Assembly (NCBI GenBank): GCA_963844695.1
Contig: CAWJPL010000016.1
Span: 462,325 to 526,324, forward strand
DNA: 64,000 bases
Source: RYN-230 sp963844695
Lineage (GTDB): Bacteria > Actinomycetota > Actinomycetes > Streptosporangiales > Streptosporangiaceae
Direction: 5' to 3'
The position numbers and the translations under genes are program-made. Of the stretch, positions 35,182 to 43,093 are shown one piece after another; within the stretch, counting starts at the first letter, position 1; each line of letters begins with the position of its first letter. The notes beneath the pieces are model-generated. The model saw only the letters and a program-made list of their open reading frames with translations, had not been told where the DNA came from and did not search any database.

Positions 35182-36378
35182 ATGACGCAGGTGACGAGCG
35201 CGCATCTGGGTGAGTCCCTCGGGACGGACTTCTTCTCCGTCCGCGAGCAGTTCACCGACGAGCAATGGTCGCACTTCATCACCGTCCGGCGGTTCGTCAA
35301 CGAGGAGGTCGTGCCGGTCGTCGGGCCGTACTGGGAACGGGCCGAGATCTGCTGGCCGATAGTCAAGCGGCTGCCCGAGCTCGGCGTCGTCGGCGAGGAC
35401 ATCAAGGGATACGGCTGCGCCGGGATGAGCCCGATGGCGTGCGGGCTGGTCACGATGGAACTGCACCGGGGCGACGGCAGCCTCGGCGTGTTCCTCGGCG
35501 TGCACGCGGGCCTGGCCATGCTGTCGATCGCGATGTGCGGCTCGGAGGAGCAGAAGGAGCGCTGGCTGCCTGACCTGGCCGCGATGAACAAGCTGGGCGC
35601 CTTCGCGCTGACCGAACCCGAGCACGGCTCGGACTCGGTCGCCCTGGAGACCTCGGCCCGCCCGGACGGCGACGGCTGGGTGCTGAACGGCCGCAAACGG
35701 TGGATCGGCCTGGGCACCGTCGCCGACCTGATCGTCGTCTGGGCCCGCAACACCGAGGACGGCCAGGTCAACGCCTTCGTCGTGGAGAAAGGATCGCCGG
35801 GCTACCAGGCGCGGGTCATCGAGGGGAAGGTGTCGCTGCGCTCGGTGTGGCAGGCCGACATCACCCTGGACGAGGTGCGGGTGCCGGCCGCCAACCGGCT
35901 GCCCGGCGCGCGCTCGTTCAAGGACACCACCCGGGTCCTGGCCACCACCCGGAGCACCTGCGCCTGGGCCGCCCTGGGCCACGCCACCTCCGTCTACGAC
36001 ACCGCCTTGCGGTACGCGCTGGAACGGCGGCAGTTCGGCGAGCCGCTGGCCAGCTTCCAGATCATCCAGCAGCGGCTGGTGTCGATGCTCGCGGACCTGA
36101 CCGCGATGCAGCTGTACTGCCTGCAGATCGGCCGGCTGGCCGAGGCGGGCCGGCTGACCCCGACCGTGGCCGGGCTGGCCAAGATGCACAACACCCGCAA
36201 GGCCCGCGTGATAGCCGCTGACGCCCGCGACATGCTCGGCGGCAACGGCATCCTGCTCGACTACCAGGTCGCCCGGCACATGGCCGACCTCGAGGCGATC
36301 CACACCTTCGAGGGCACCGAGACCATGCAGACGCTCATCGTCGGCCGGGCCATCACCGGCATCGGAGCTTTCACGTAG
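35182..36378 (+). CDS. Acyl-CoA dehydrogenase
   Basis: 398 aa; the ATG at 35182 starts 2 bases after the hydrolase stop. It has FAD/substrate-binding motifs AFALTEPEHGSDSVALET and WIGLGTVADLIVVWAR. The C-terminal helical domain has ALERRQFGEPLASFQIIQQR, MLGGNGIL, and the catalytic-base region IHTFEGTETMQTLIVGR with Glu in the glutaryl/isovaleryl-CoA-dehydrogenase position. It feeds 2-enoyl-CoA into beta-oxidation and could link PHA monomers to fatty-acid flux. Same operon as phaC and the hydrolase. Confidence 0.85.
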   Translation: MTQVTSAHLGESLGTDFFSVREQFTDEQWSHFITVRRFVNEEVVPVVGPYWERAEICWPIVKRLPELGVVGEDIKGYGCAGMSPMACGLVTMELHRGDGSLGVFLGVHAGLAMLSIAMCGSEEQKERWLPDLAAMNKLGAFALTEPEHGSDSVALETSARPDGDGWVLNGRKRWIGLGTVADLIVVWARNTEDGQVNAFVVEKGSPGYQARVIEGKVSLRSVWQADITLDEVRVPAANRLPGARSFKDTTRVLATTRSTCAWAALGHATSVYDTALRYALERRQFGEPLASFQIIQQRLVSMLADLTAMQLYCLQIGRLAEAGRLTPTVAGLAKMHNTRKARVIAADARDMLGGNGILLDYQVARHMADLEAIHTFEGTETMQTLIVGRAITGIGAFT

Positions 36379-36434
36379 CCGGGCACCGGCCGAGCGCCAG
36401 GAACCGGGGCGAGAACCGCGAAAGGTGTGCCGTG

Positions 36435-37376
36435 ATGGCCAACGAGACGCCCGCTCTGGGCATTTGCCTCGAAGAGTACGAGTATCCGTATCCGGTCCGG
36501 TTCCTGCCGCTCAGCAATGACCTGCAGCCGGTCGCGATGGCGTACATGGACATCCCGCCGGCCGGCGAGCCGAACGGGAAGACGGTCGTCCTGTTCCACG
36601 GCAAGGCGTTCGGCTGTTACTACTTCGCCAACGTCATCGAGGCGCTGACCGGGGCCGGGTACCGGGTGGTCGCCCCCGACCAGATCGGCTGGGGCAAGTC
36701 ACCCAAGCCCGACGTCCACTACAGCTTCCAGCTGCTCGCCGCGAACACCGCGGCCCTGCTGGACCACCTCGGTGCCGGGAACGTGGCGGTGCTGGGCCAC
36801 TCGACCGGCGGCATGACCGCGGTGCGCTTCGCCCTGACCTACCCCGGCCGGGTCACCCACCTCGTCCTGGAAGACCCCCTCGGCCTGGCCGACTACCGGA
36901 CCGGCATCCCCCCGCAGTCCGAGGAGACCCTGTACGACCACGAACTGCACTGGACCGACCCGGCGGTCATCCGCGGCTACGTCAAGGGGTATTTCGTGCA
37001 CCCCGACCCGAAGGTCTGGGAGCCGCTGGCCGACGTCCTGGTCCGGGTGACGCTGGGCCCGGACTACCCCCGCTGGGCCCGGGCCGCGGCACTGACCTTC
37101 CAGATGATCTACCAGCAGCCGGTCCGCTACGAATATCACCAGATCGCGCCGCCGGTACTGCTGATCGTCGGGGCCGAGGACCACACCGTGCCACTCGGCC
37201 AGTACGCGAAGCCGGAGGACGCCGCCGCACTCGGTGACTTCGTGGAGCTTTCCGCCGCGGCCGCTCGTGACATCCCCCGCGCCACCCGGGTGGTCGTACC
37301 CGAATGCGGGCACATCCCCCACCTTGAGCACCCGAGCCAGTTCCTCGCCGAGTTCCTGCCCTTCCTCGCGAGCTGA
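36435..37376 (+). CDS. Alpha/beta hydrolase
   Basis: 313 aa from the ATG at 36435; a GTG immediately precedes it at 36432. VVLFHGKAFGCYYFA oxyanion region, APDQIGWGKSPKP, VAVLGHSTGGMTAVRFAL (Ser), VGAEDHTVPLG (Asp) and VVPECGHIPHLEHP (His) give a complete catalytic triad. It is separated from the acyl-CoA dehydrogenase by about 55 bases and is likely part of the same transcript. Substrate unknown. Confidence 0.8.
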   Translation: MANETPALGICLEEYEYPYPVRFLPLSNDLQPVAMAYMDIPPAGEPNGKTVVLFHGKAFGCYYFANVIEALTGAGYRVVAPDQIGWGKSPKPDVHYSFQLLAANTAALLDHLGAGNVAVLGHSTGGMTAVRFALTYPGRVTHLVLEDPLGLADYRTGIPPQSEETLYDHELHWTDPAVIRGYVKGYFVHPDPKVWEPLADVLVRVTLGPDYPRWARAAALTFQMIYQQPVRYEYHQIAPPVLLIVGAEDHTVPLGQYAKPEDAAALGDFVELSAAAARDIPRATRVVVPECGHIPHLEHPSQFLAEFLPFLAS

Positions 37377-37396
37377 CCTGATTGAGGAAGATACAA

Positions 37397-37918
37397 ATGT
37401 CCATCTCTTCCAAGCAACCATCCAATGAGCGGCCTGCGGAGATCGGGCCGCCTCCGTATTATCACCGGTCGGACTGCAACATCTGCCGGAAGCAAGACGG
37501 CCTGAAAACGGGGTCAGCGCTCCTGGACGTCCCCCGTCCCGGGGGCTACGTCGTCGAAGGCGAGCACTTCCTCGCCGAGCACGCCCCGCTGCAGGAGTCC
37601 AGCGCGGGAACGGTCATCGTCGAGGCCAGGCGGCATCTCCTGGACTTCGGTGAGATGACGCCCGCCGAGAGCGCCGAGCTCGGTTCGGTCCTGCACCGGC
37701 TCGTTCCGGCGATCAAGGCGGTCACGGGGGTCCAGCGCGTCTACTACCTGGCCGTGATGGAGCGCGCGCCGCACTTCCACCTCTGGCTCGTACCGAGGAA
37801 GGACGAGGGAGAACTCCGGGGCGTGGCCTACCTGGCGCAGCAGCCCCCTCTTACGTCCTCGTACAGCGAGGCAGAAGCGGCGTCGCTCAAGATCCGGGAG
37901 CAGTTCGAGCAGTCCTGA
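37397..37918 (+). CDS. HIT-like nucleotide hydrolase/transferase family protein
   Basis: 173 aa from the ATG at 37397. An N-terminal CNICRKQ could bind zinc. The body has YVVEGEHFLAEHAPL and the histidine-triad-like APHFHLWLVPR near residue 125, which keeps two of the three His of the HIT motif (H-F-H-L then W). This fits degenerate HIT or galactose-1-phosphate-uridylyltransferase-like proteins. It follows the hydrolase on the same strand and is convergent with a tautomerase. Confidence 0.6.
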   Translation: MSISSKQPSNERPAEIGPPPYYHRSDCNICRKQDGLKTGSALLDVPRPGGYVVEGEHFLAEHAPLQESSAGTVIVEARRHLLDFGEMTPAESAELGSVLHRLVPAIKAVTGVQRVYYLAVMERAPHFHLWLVPRKDEGELRGVAYLAQQPPLTSSYSEAEAASLKIREQFEQS

Positions 37919-37932
37919 CGGCGAGCCCGTCC

Positions 37933-38358
37933 CTAAAGGATGCCCAGTTTCGTCAGCTTGGCCCGGTTCTCCTCGAACCACTGCTGTTCCTGGCCGAGCC
38001 CGGGGAAGATCAATCCGGCTTCCATCACGTTCTCCGCCGGGCTCTCCCACAGCGAGATGAGAAGTTCTCCCTCCGCCTGCCCGGTCAGCCGTGTCCACAT
38101 CTGCGACAGCTCCCGGAGTATCCGCTGCCGCGTCTCGAGATCCCGGCCGACGCGGATGGCGGCGTTCAGGACGGAGTGGCCAGACGGCTTCCCGGCGACG
38201 AAGTACCTGCCGTCCGGCACGTCGAGGAACATGACGTTGACGAACGCTGGCGGGACGCCGGTCGCAGCGCAGTGAATACGGGTGATCTCCTCAGCGAGCT
38301 TCCCCCGGGCGGATTCGCCGAGCAGTCCTTCGGGACAGATGCACTGGTAGATGGGCAT
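37933..38358 (-). CDS. Tautomerase superfamily protein (cis-CaaD-like)
   Basis: 141 aa. The start reads MPIYQCICPEGLL, so Pro-1 is available as the catalytic base. The internal repeat FVNVMFLDVPDGRYFVAGKP and LETRQRILRELSQMWTRLTG match the roughly 140-residue fused tautomerases related to cis-3-chloroacrylic acid dehalogenase. The C-terminal WFEENRAKLTKLGIL is typical. The exact reaction is not assignable. Confidence 0.68.
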   Translation of the reverse strand: MPIYQCICPEGLLGESARGKLAEEITRIHCAATGVPPAFVNVMFLDVPDGRYFVAGKPSGHSVLNAAIRVGRDLETRQRILRELSQMWTRLTGQAEGELLISLWESPAENVMEAGLIFPGLGQEQQWFEENRAKLTKLGIL

Positions 38359-38531
38359 GGTCTCTCCCTGAGGTCAGTGCTTTTGACCGTAAGTGCCGCC
38401 GGCGGCGCGTTCATCGTGAGCTGAGCACGAACCATCAGCCCGGTTTCGTGTGCCCGGTACGATGCCCGGCCGTCCGGCCACTGGCACGGTGAGACGTATC
38501 GGGTGCCTCACCGGACGAAGGCGGGCAGTCA

Positions 38532-41453
38532 GTGCGGAAGATGCTCACGCCCCACGCAGCGGCCATCGGCCGGCCCGCAGGCCCGGCGCAGGACGACGCC
38601 GTCGACCCCGCCCGCGCGGAAGGCACCCCGGCCGCCCTCAAGGACGACCTGATCCGGCTGATAGGCCAGGACCAGGTCCGGCACCGGATTTCTGACCTGG
38701 TCCGCTACGCCTGCGACGCCAGTCCCTACCGCTACCTTCCGCAGGTCGTCGTCCTGCCCCGCACCGTCAACGACGTGCGCGCGATCCTGGACTACTGCGT
38801 CCGCACCGGGCGGCACGCCACGTTCCGCGCCGGCGGCACGAGCCTGAACGGGCAGTCCCAGTCCGACGACATCCTCATCGACGTCCGGCGGCACTGGACC
38901 GGCATGGTGGCCGAGGACGGCGGGGCCCGGCTGCGGGCCCGCCCCGGAACGATCCTGGGCCACGCCAACGCCGTGCTGCGGCCCCTCGGGCGGCGCCTGG
39001 GCCCTGACCCCGCCTCCGCCGACGTGGCCACGATCGGCGGGGTCATCGCGAACAACGCCGGCGGCATGCGCTGCACCCTGGAGCGCAACGCCTACCACAC
39101 CGTGTCGTCTCTCACCTTCGTGCTCGCCTCGGGGACCGTCATCGACACCGCCGCCCCGGGCGCCGAGGCGGCGTTCGCCGCCGCCGAGCCGGACCTGGCC
39201 GCCGGGCTGACGCAGCTGCGCTCGCAGTTGCTGGCCGACGACGACCTCACCCGGCGGGTCGGCCACAAGTTCGGCATCCGCAACACCAACGGCTACGCGC
39301 TGTCGGCCCTGCTCGACGCCGACACGCCGCTGGAGATCTTCCGCCGGCTCCTGATCGGCTCGGAGGGAACTCTCGCGTTCGTGGCGGAGGCCGTCATCGA
39401 CACCATCCCCGCGCCCGCCATGACGACGGTCAGCTGGGTCGTGCTGCCGTCGGTCAGCGAGGCGGCCGCGCTGGTCCCCGGCCTGGTCGGGCTCGGCGCC
39501 GAAGCGGTGGAGCTCATGCTGGCTCCCGCGCTGGCCGCGGCCGCCCAGGCCTTCCCCGGCAGCCCGGCGTACTGGCGCGGCCTCGACCCTGGCGCCGCGG
39601 CGCTGCTGGTGGAGTTCGGCGCGGACAGCCCAGCCGGGCTTGACGCCGCGGAGGCCCGGGCCGGCGCGCTGGTCGCCGGGGCGAACCTGCTCCACCCGGC
39701 GGACTTCACCCGTGACGAGGACCAGATCGAGCTGTACTGGAAGATCCGCGACGGGCTCCTCGGCATTGTCGGACAACAGCGTCCCGACGGTACCGCCCTG
39801 GTTATCGAGGACGTGTGCTTCCCGCCGGACCGCGTCGCCGAGGGCGCCCAGGACCTCCAGGAACTGCTGTCCAAGCACGGCTTCCTGCCGAACACCGCCG
39901 GGCACGCTGCCTACGGCAACCTGCACTTCACGCTGACCCCCAGGCTCGCCGACGCCCGCGACCGGGAGAGGTACGCGGCGTTCATGGACGACCTGGTCAC
40001 GCTGGTCGTCGACAAGTACGACGGCTCGCTGAAGGCCGAACACGGCACCGGCATCAACATGGCACCGTTCGTCCGCCACGAGTGGGGCGAGGCGGCCACG
40101 GACATGATGTGGCGGATCAAGGGGCTCGCCGACCCGCACGGCGTCCTCGCGCCGAACGTGATCCTGACCCGCGACGACGGCATCAACCTGAAGTCGTTCA
40201 AGTCGGCGCCGGCCATCGAGGACGTGGCGACTCACTGCATCGAATGCGGCTTTTGCGAAGCGGTCTGCCCCAGCCGCAACGTCACCACGACCCCGCGGCA
40301 GCGGATCGTGCTGCGCCGGGAAATGGCCCGCCAGCCCGAAGGATCGCCCCTGCTGGCCCGGCTGCAGGACGAGTACGAGTACGACGGCATCGAGACCTGC
40401 GCCGCCGACGGCAGCTGTGCGATCCCCTGCCCGCTCCAGATCAACACCGGTGCGCTGGAAAAGACGTTCCGCCGCGCCGAATCGACCCCCAGGCGGGAGA
40501 AGGCCGCGCTGGTGGTCGCCCGGCGGTGGGCGACCGCGGAAAAGCTCGCCCGGACGGCGGTCGGCGCCGCCGACGTCATCCAGCGCACCGTCGGCGTGCG
40601 GGTCCTGACCAGCCTGACGGCGGCCGCCCGGCTGGTCGTCAGCGACGACCTCGTCCCGGCTGTGCCCGGCCCGATGCCGCGGGCCCAGCTGCGCACGCTG
40701 CCCTCGACCACGCGAGAGGGCGCTGCCGCGGTGTACTTCCCCGCGTGCATCAACCGCATCTTCGGCCGGGACCCGGGCCAGTCGCGGCACCCGTCACTGC
40801 CGCAGGCGCTGGTCGAGGTATCGGCGCGCGCGGGCCAGCCCCTCTGGATCCCCGGCGACGTCGCGGGCAAGTGCTGCTCCACCCCGTGGAGCAGCAAGGG
40901 CTACAGCCAGGGACACACCTGGATGGCCGCCACCACCTGCGACGCGCTGTGGGAGTGGAGCGGGCACGGCGCGCTGCCGGTCGTCATCGACGCGGCCTCC
41001 TGCACTAACGGGCTGCTGGACGACGTCAGTAACTACCTCGACCCAGCCCGCCGCGCCCGGCTCGGGAAGATCACCCTGCTGGACTCGATCGCCTGGTGCG
41101 ACGCCCTGCTCCCGGCGCTCACCATCACCCGCCCCGTCGAACGCGCCGCCCTCCACCCGACCTGCTCCACCACGCACATGGGGCTGACCAAGACCCTGGA
41201 GCGCCTCGCCGGCCAGCTCGCCGGCGAGGTCCTCGTGCCGGTCGGCACGACCTGCTGCGGGACCGCCGGTGACCGCGGGCTCCTGCACCCCGAACTGGTC
41301 ACCTCGGCCACCCGCGAGGAGAAAGCAGGGCTGGCCAGCACGCCAGCGCAGGCGTATCTGTCCGCCAACCGCACCTGCGAAATGGGCCTTCGCCAGGCTA
41401 CCGGCCACCCGTACGAGTCGTTCGTATTCCTGCTGGAGGAACTGACCCGATGA
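38532..41453 (+). CDS. FAD- and Fe-S-binding D-2-hydroxyacid dehydrogenase
   Basis: 973 aa, GTG at 38532 with GAAGG upstream. The N-terminal FAD_binding_4 domain has VVLPRTVNDVRAILDYC, FRAGGTSLNGQSQSDDILID and GGVIANNAGGMRC. A FAD-oxidase C domain follows, with YGNLHFTLTPR and EHGTGINMAPFV. The Fe-S part starts CIECGFCEAVCPSRN, then CAADGSCAIPCP, and ends with CCG-type cysteine-rich domains (TCSTTHMG, TTCCGTAGDRG). This is the Dld/GlcD-GlpC type of D-lactate dehydrogenase. Coupled by ATGA to benzoylformate decarboxylase, its substrate may be D-mandelate. Confidence 0.85.
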   Translation: MRKMLTPHAAAIGRPAGPAQDDAVDPARAEGTPAALKDDLIRLIGQDQVRHRISDLVRYACDASPYRYLPQVVVLPRTVNDVRAILDYCVRTGRHATFRAGGTSLNGQSQSDDILIDVRRHWTGMVAEDGGARLRARPGTILGHANAVLRPLGRRLGPDPASADVATIGGVIANNAGGMRCTLERNAYHTVSSLTFVLASGTVIDTAAPGAEAAFAAAEPDLAAGLTQLRSQLLADDDLTRRVGHKFGIRNTNGYALSALLDADTPLEIFRRLLIGSEGTLAFVAEAVIDTIPAPAMTTVSWVVLPSVSEAAALVPGLVGLGAEAVELMLAPALAAAAQAFPGSPAYWRGLDPGAAALLVEFGADSPAGLDAAEARAGALVAGANLLHPADFTRDEDQIELYWKIRDGLLGIVGQQRPDGTALVIEDVCFPPDRVAEGAQDLQELLSKHGFLPNTAGHAAYGNLHFTLTPRLADARDRERYAAFMDDLVTLVVDKYDGSLKAEHGTGINMAPFVRHEWGEAATDMMWRIKGLADPHGVLAPNVILTRDDGINLKSFKSAPAIEDVATHCIECGFCEAVCPSRNVTTTPRQRIVLRREMARQPEGSPLLARLQDEYEYDGIETCAADGSCAIPCPLQINTGALEKTFRRAESTPRREKAALVVARRWATAEKLARTAVGAADVIQRTVGVRVLTSLTAAARLVVSDDLVPAVPGPMPRAQLRTLPSTTREGAAAVYFPACINRIFGRDPGQSRHPSLPQALVEVSARAGQPLWIPGDVAGKCCSTPWSSKGYSQGHTWMAATTCDALWEWSGHGALPVVIDAASCTNGLLDDVSNYLDPARRARLGKITLLDSIAWCDALLPALTITRPVERAALHPTCSTTHMGLTKTLERLAGQLAGEVLVPVGTTCCGTAGDRGLLHPELVTSATREEKAGLASTPAQAYLSANRTCEMGLRQATGHPYESFVFLLEELTR

Positions 41454-43060
41454 CCGAGAAATCTACCGTCCGGACCGTGACCTACGATCTGCTGCGATCC
41501 CTCGGGCTGACGACCATCTTCGGTAACCCAGGTTCGACCGAGGAGACCTTCCTGCAGGAATTCCCCGGCGATTTCAGCTACGTGCTGGCGCTGCAGGAGG
41601 CCTCCGCCATTGCGATGGCTGACGCCTTCGCTCAGGTCACCCGGCGCCCGGCCCTGGTCAACCTGCACTCCTCGGCGGGCGTGGGAAACGCCATGGGGAA
41701 CCTGGTCGCGGCCTACCACGGAAACACGCCCCTGATCGTCACCGCGGGACAGCAGCACCGGGAGCTGATGATCGGGGAACCGTACCTGGGCAACCGCGAG
41801 GCCACCACGATGCCGAAGCCGTGGGTGAAGTGGTCCTACGAGCCGTACCGTGCGCAGGATGTGCCCGAGGCGTTCATGCGGGCCTATGCGATGGCGCTGC
41901 AGCCACCCGCCGGACCGGTCTTCCTGTCGATACCGCTGGATGACTGGAACCAGCCGCTGGCCGGCCCGGCCCGGGTCCGGACGGTGAGCGACCGGGTGGC
42001 CCCCGACGCGGAGCGGCTGCGGCTGTTCGCCGACCGCATCTCCGCCAGCCGCCGTCCCGCGCTGGTCTTCGGACCCGACGTGGACCGCAGCGGCGGGTGG
42101 GACGCGGCCATCGCGCTGGCGGAGAAGCTGCGCGCCGCCGTCTACGGGGCACCGCTGCTGGATCGGGCCTCCTTCCCGGAGGACCACCCCTTGTTCCGCG
42201 GGCCGCTCGGCATGTCGGTCAAGACGATCAGCGACCGGCTGGCCGGGCACGACCTGGCCGTCGTGATCGGCGCGGAGGTGTTCCGGTACTACCCCTACGT
42301 TCCCGGCGACTTGCTTCCGGCGGGCACGGAACTGCTGCAGATCACCGCCAGTCCTGAGGCCGCCGCGTCCGCGCGGGTGGGCGACGCCCTGCTGGCCGAC
42401 CCCAAGATCGCGATCGAGCTGCTCCTGGACCTGGTCGCGGAGGGCTCCGCGCGGACCGCCCCGGAGCCGATGGCCCGGCCGCGCCTGCTTCCGCAGGCGC
42501 CGAACAGCCCGCTGACCCCGCCGGAGGTCTACGCCGTGCTGAGCAGGGTCAGGCCACCCGACGCCGTGATCGTCAACGAGTCGACCTCCACCATGGCCCA
42601 GCAGATCGAGTGGCTCCCGACGGTCCGGACCGGATCGTTCTTCGCCACGGCCAGCGGGGGCATCGGCTGGGGCGTGCCGACCGCGGTCGGGGTCGCGCTG
42701 GGTGACCGCGACCGGGGCGTCAGCCGGCCGGTCGTCGCCCTGATCGGCGACGGCTCGTTCCAGTACTCCGTGCAGGCCCTGTGGACCGCGGCCCAGCACC
42801 AGCTGCCGATCGTCTACGTGGTGATGCGGAACAACGAGTACTCGATCCTCAAGTCGTTCGCGGTGCTGGAGGAGACGCCGGGAGTCCCGGGCCTGGACCT
42901 GCCCGGGCTCGGCATTGCCAGCGTGGCGCGCGGATTCGGCTGCCGCGCGGCCGACGTCGGGACGGCTGAGGAGCTGGAGCGGGAGTTCAAGACGGCGCTG
43001 GACGCCGGCACTACGACGGTCATCGTGGTGTCCACGCAGCCACAGCGGGCGATGCTCTGA
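41450..43060 (+). CDS. mdlC: Thiamine-diphosphate benzoylformate decarboxylase
   Basis: 536 aa, ATGA overlap with the dehydrogenase. Residues near the N-terminus match benzoylformate decarboxylase: FGNPGSTEETFL (Ser), LQEASAIAMADAFAQ (activating Glu) and NLHSSAGVGNAMGNL (His). The TPP/Mg site is LIGDGSFQYSVQALW followed by MRNNEYSIL. The GEPYLGN and FLSIPLDDW segments are also typical. It should turn benzoylformate or another 2-keto acid into an aldehyde, the step after the upstream dehydrogenase and before an aldehyde dehydrogenase. Confidence 0.82.
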   Translation: MTEKSTVRTVTYDLLRSLGLTTIFGNPGSTEETFLQEFPGDFSYVLALQEASAIAMADAFAQVTRRPALVNLHSSAGVGNAMGNLVAAYHGNTPLIVTAGQQHRELMIGEPYLGNREATTMPKPWVKWSYEPYRAQDVPEAFMRAYAMALQPPAGPVFLSIPLDDWNQPLAGPARVRTVSDRVAPDAERLRLFADRISASRRPALVFGPDVDRSGGWDAAIALAEKLRAAVYGAPLLDRASFPEDHPLFRGPLGMSVKTISDRLAGHDLAVVIGAEVFRYYPYVPGDLLPAGTELLQITASPEAAASARVGDALLADPKIAIELLLDLVAEGSARTAPEPMARPRLLPQAPNSPLTPPEVYAVLSRVRPPDAVIVNESTSTMAQQIEWLPTVRTGSFFATASGGIGWGVPTAVGVALGDRDRGVSRPVVALIGDGSFQYSVQALWTAAQHQLPIVYVVMRNNEYSILKSFAVLEETPGVPGLDLPGLGIASVARGFGCRAADVGTAEELEREFKTALDAGTTTVIVVSTQPQRAML

Positions 43061-43093
43061 CGTCATCGCGGCAGCTGCGGTAGGCGCCCCTGG

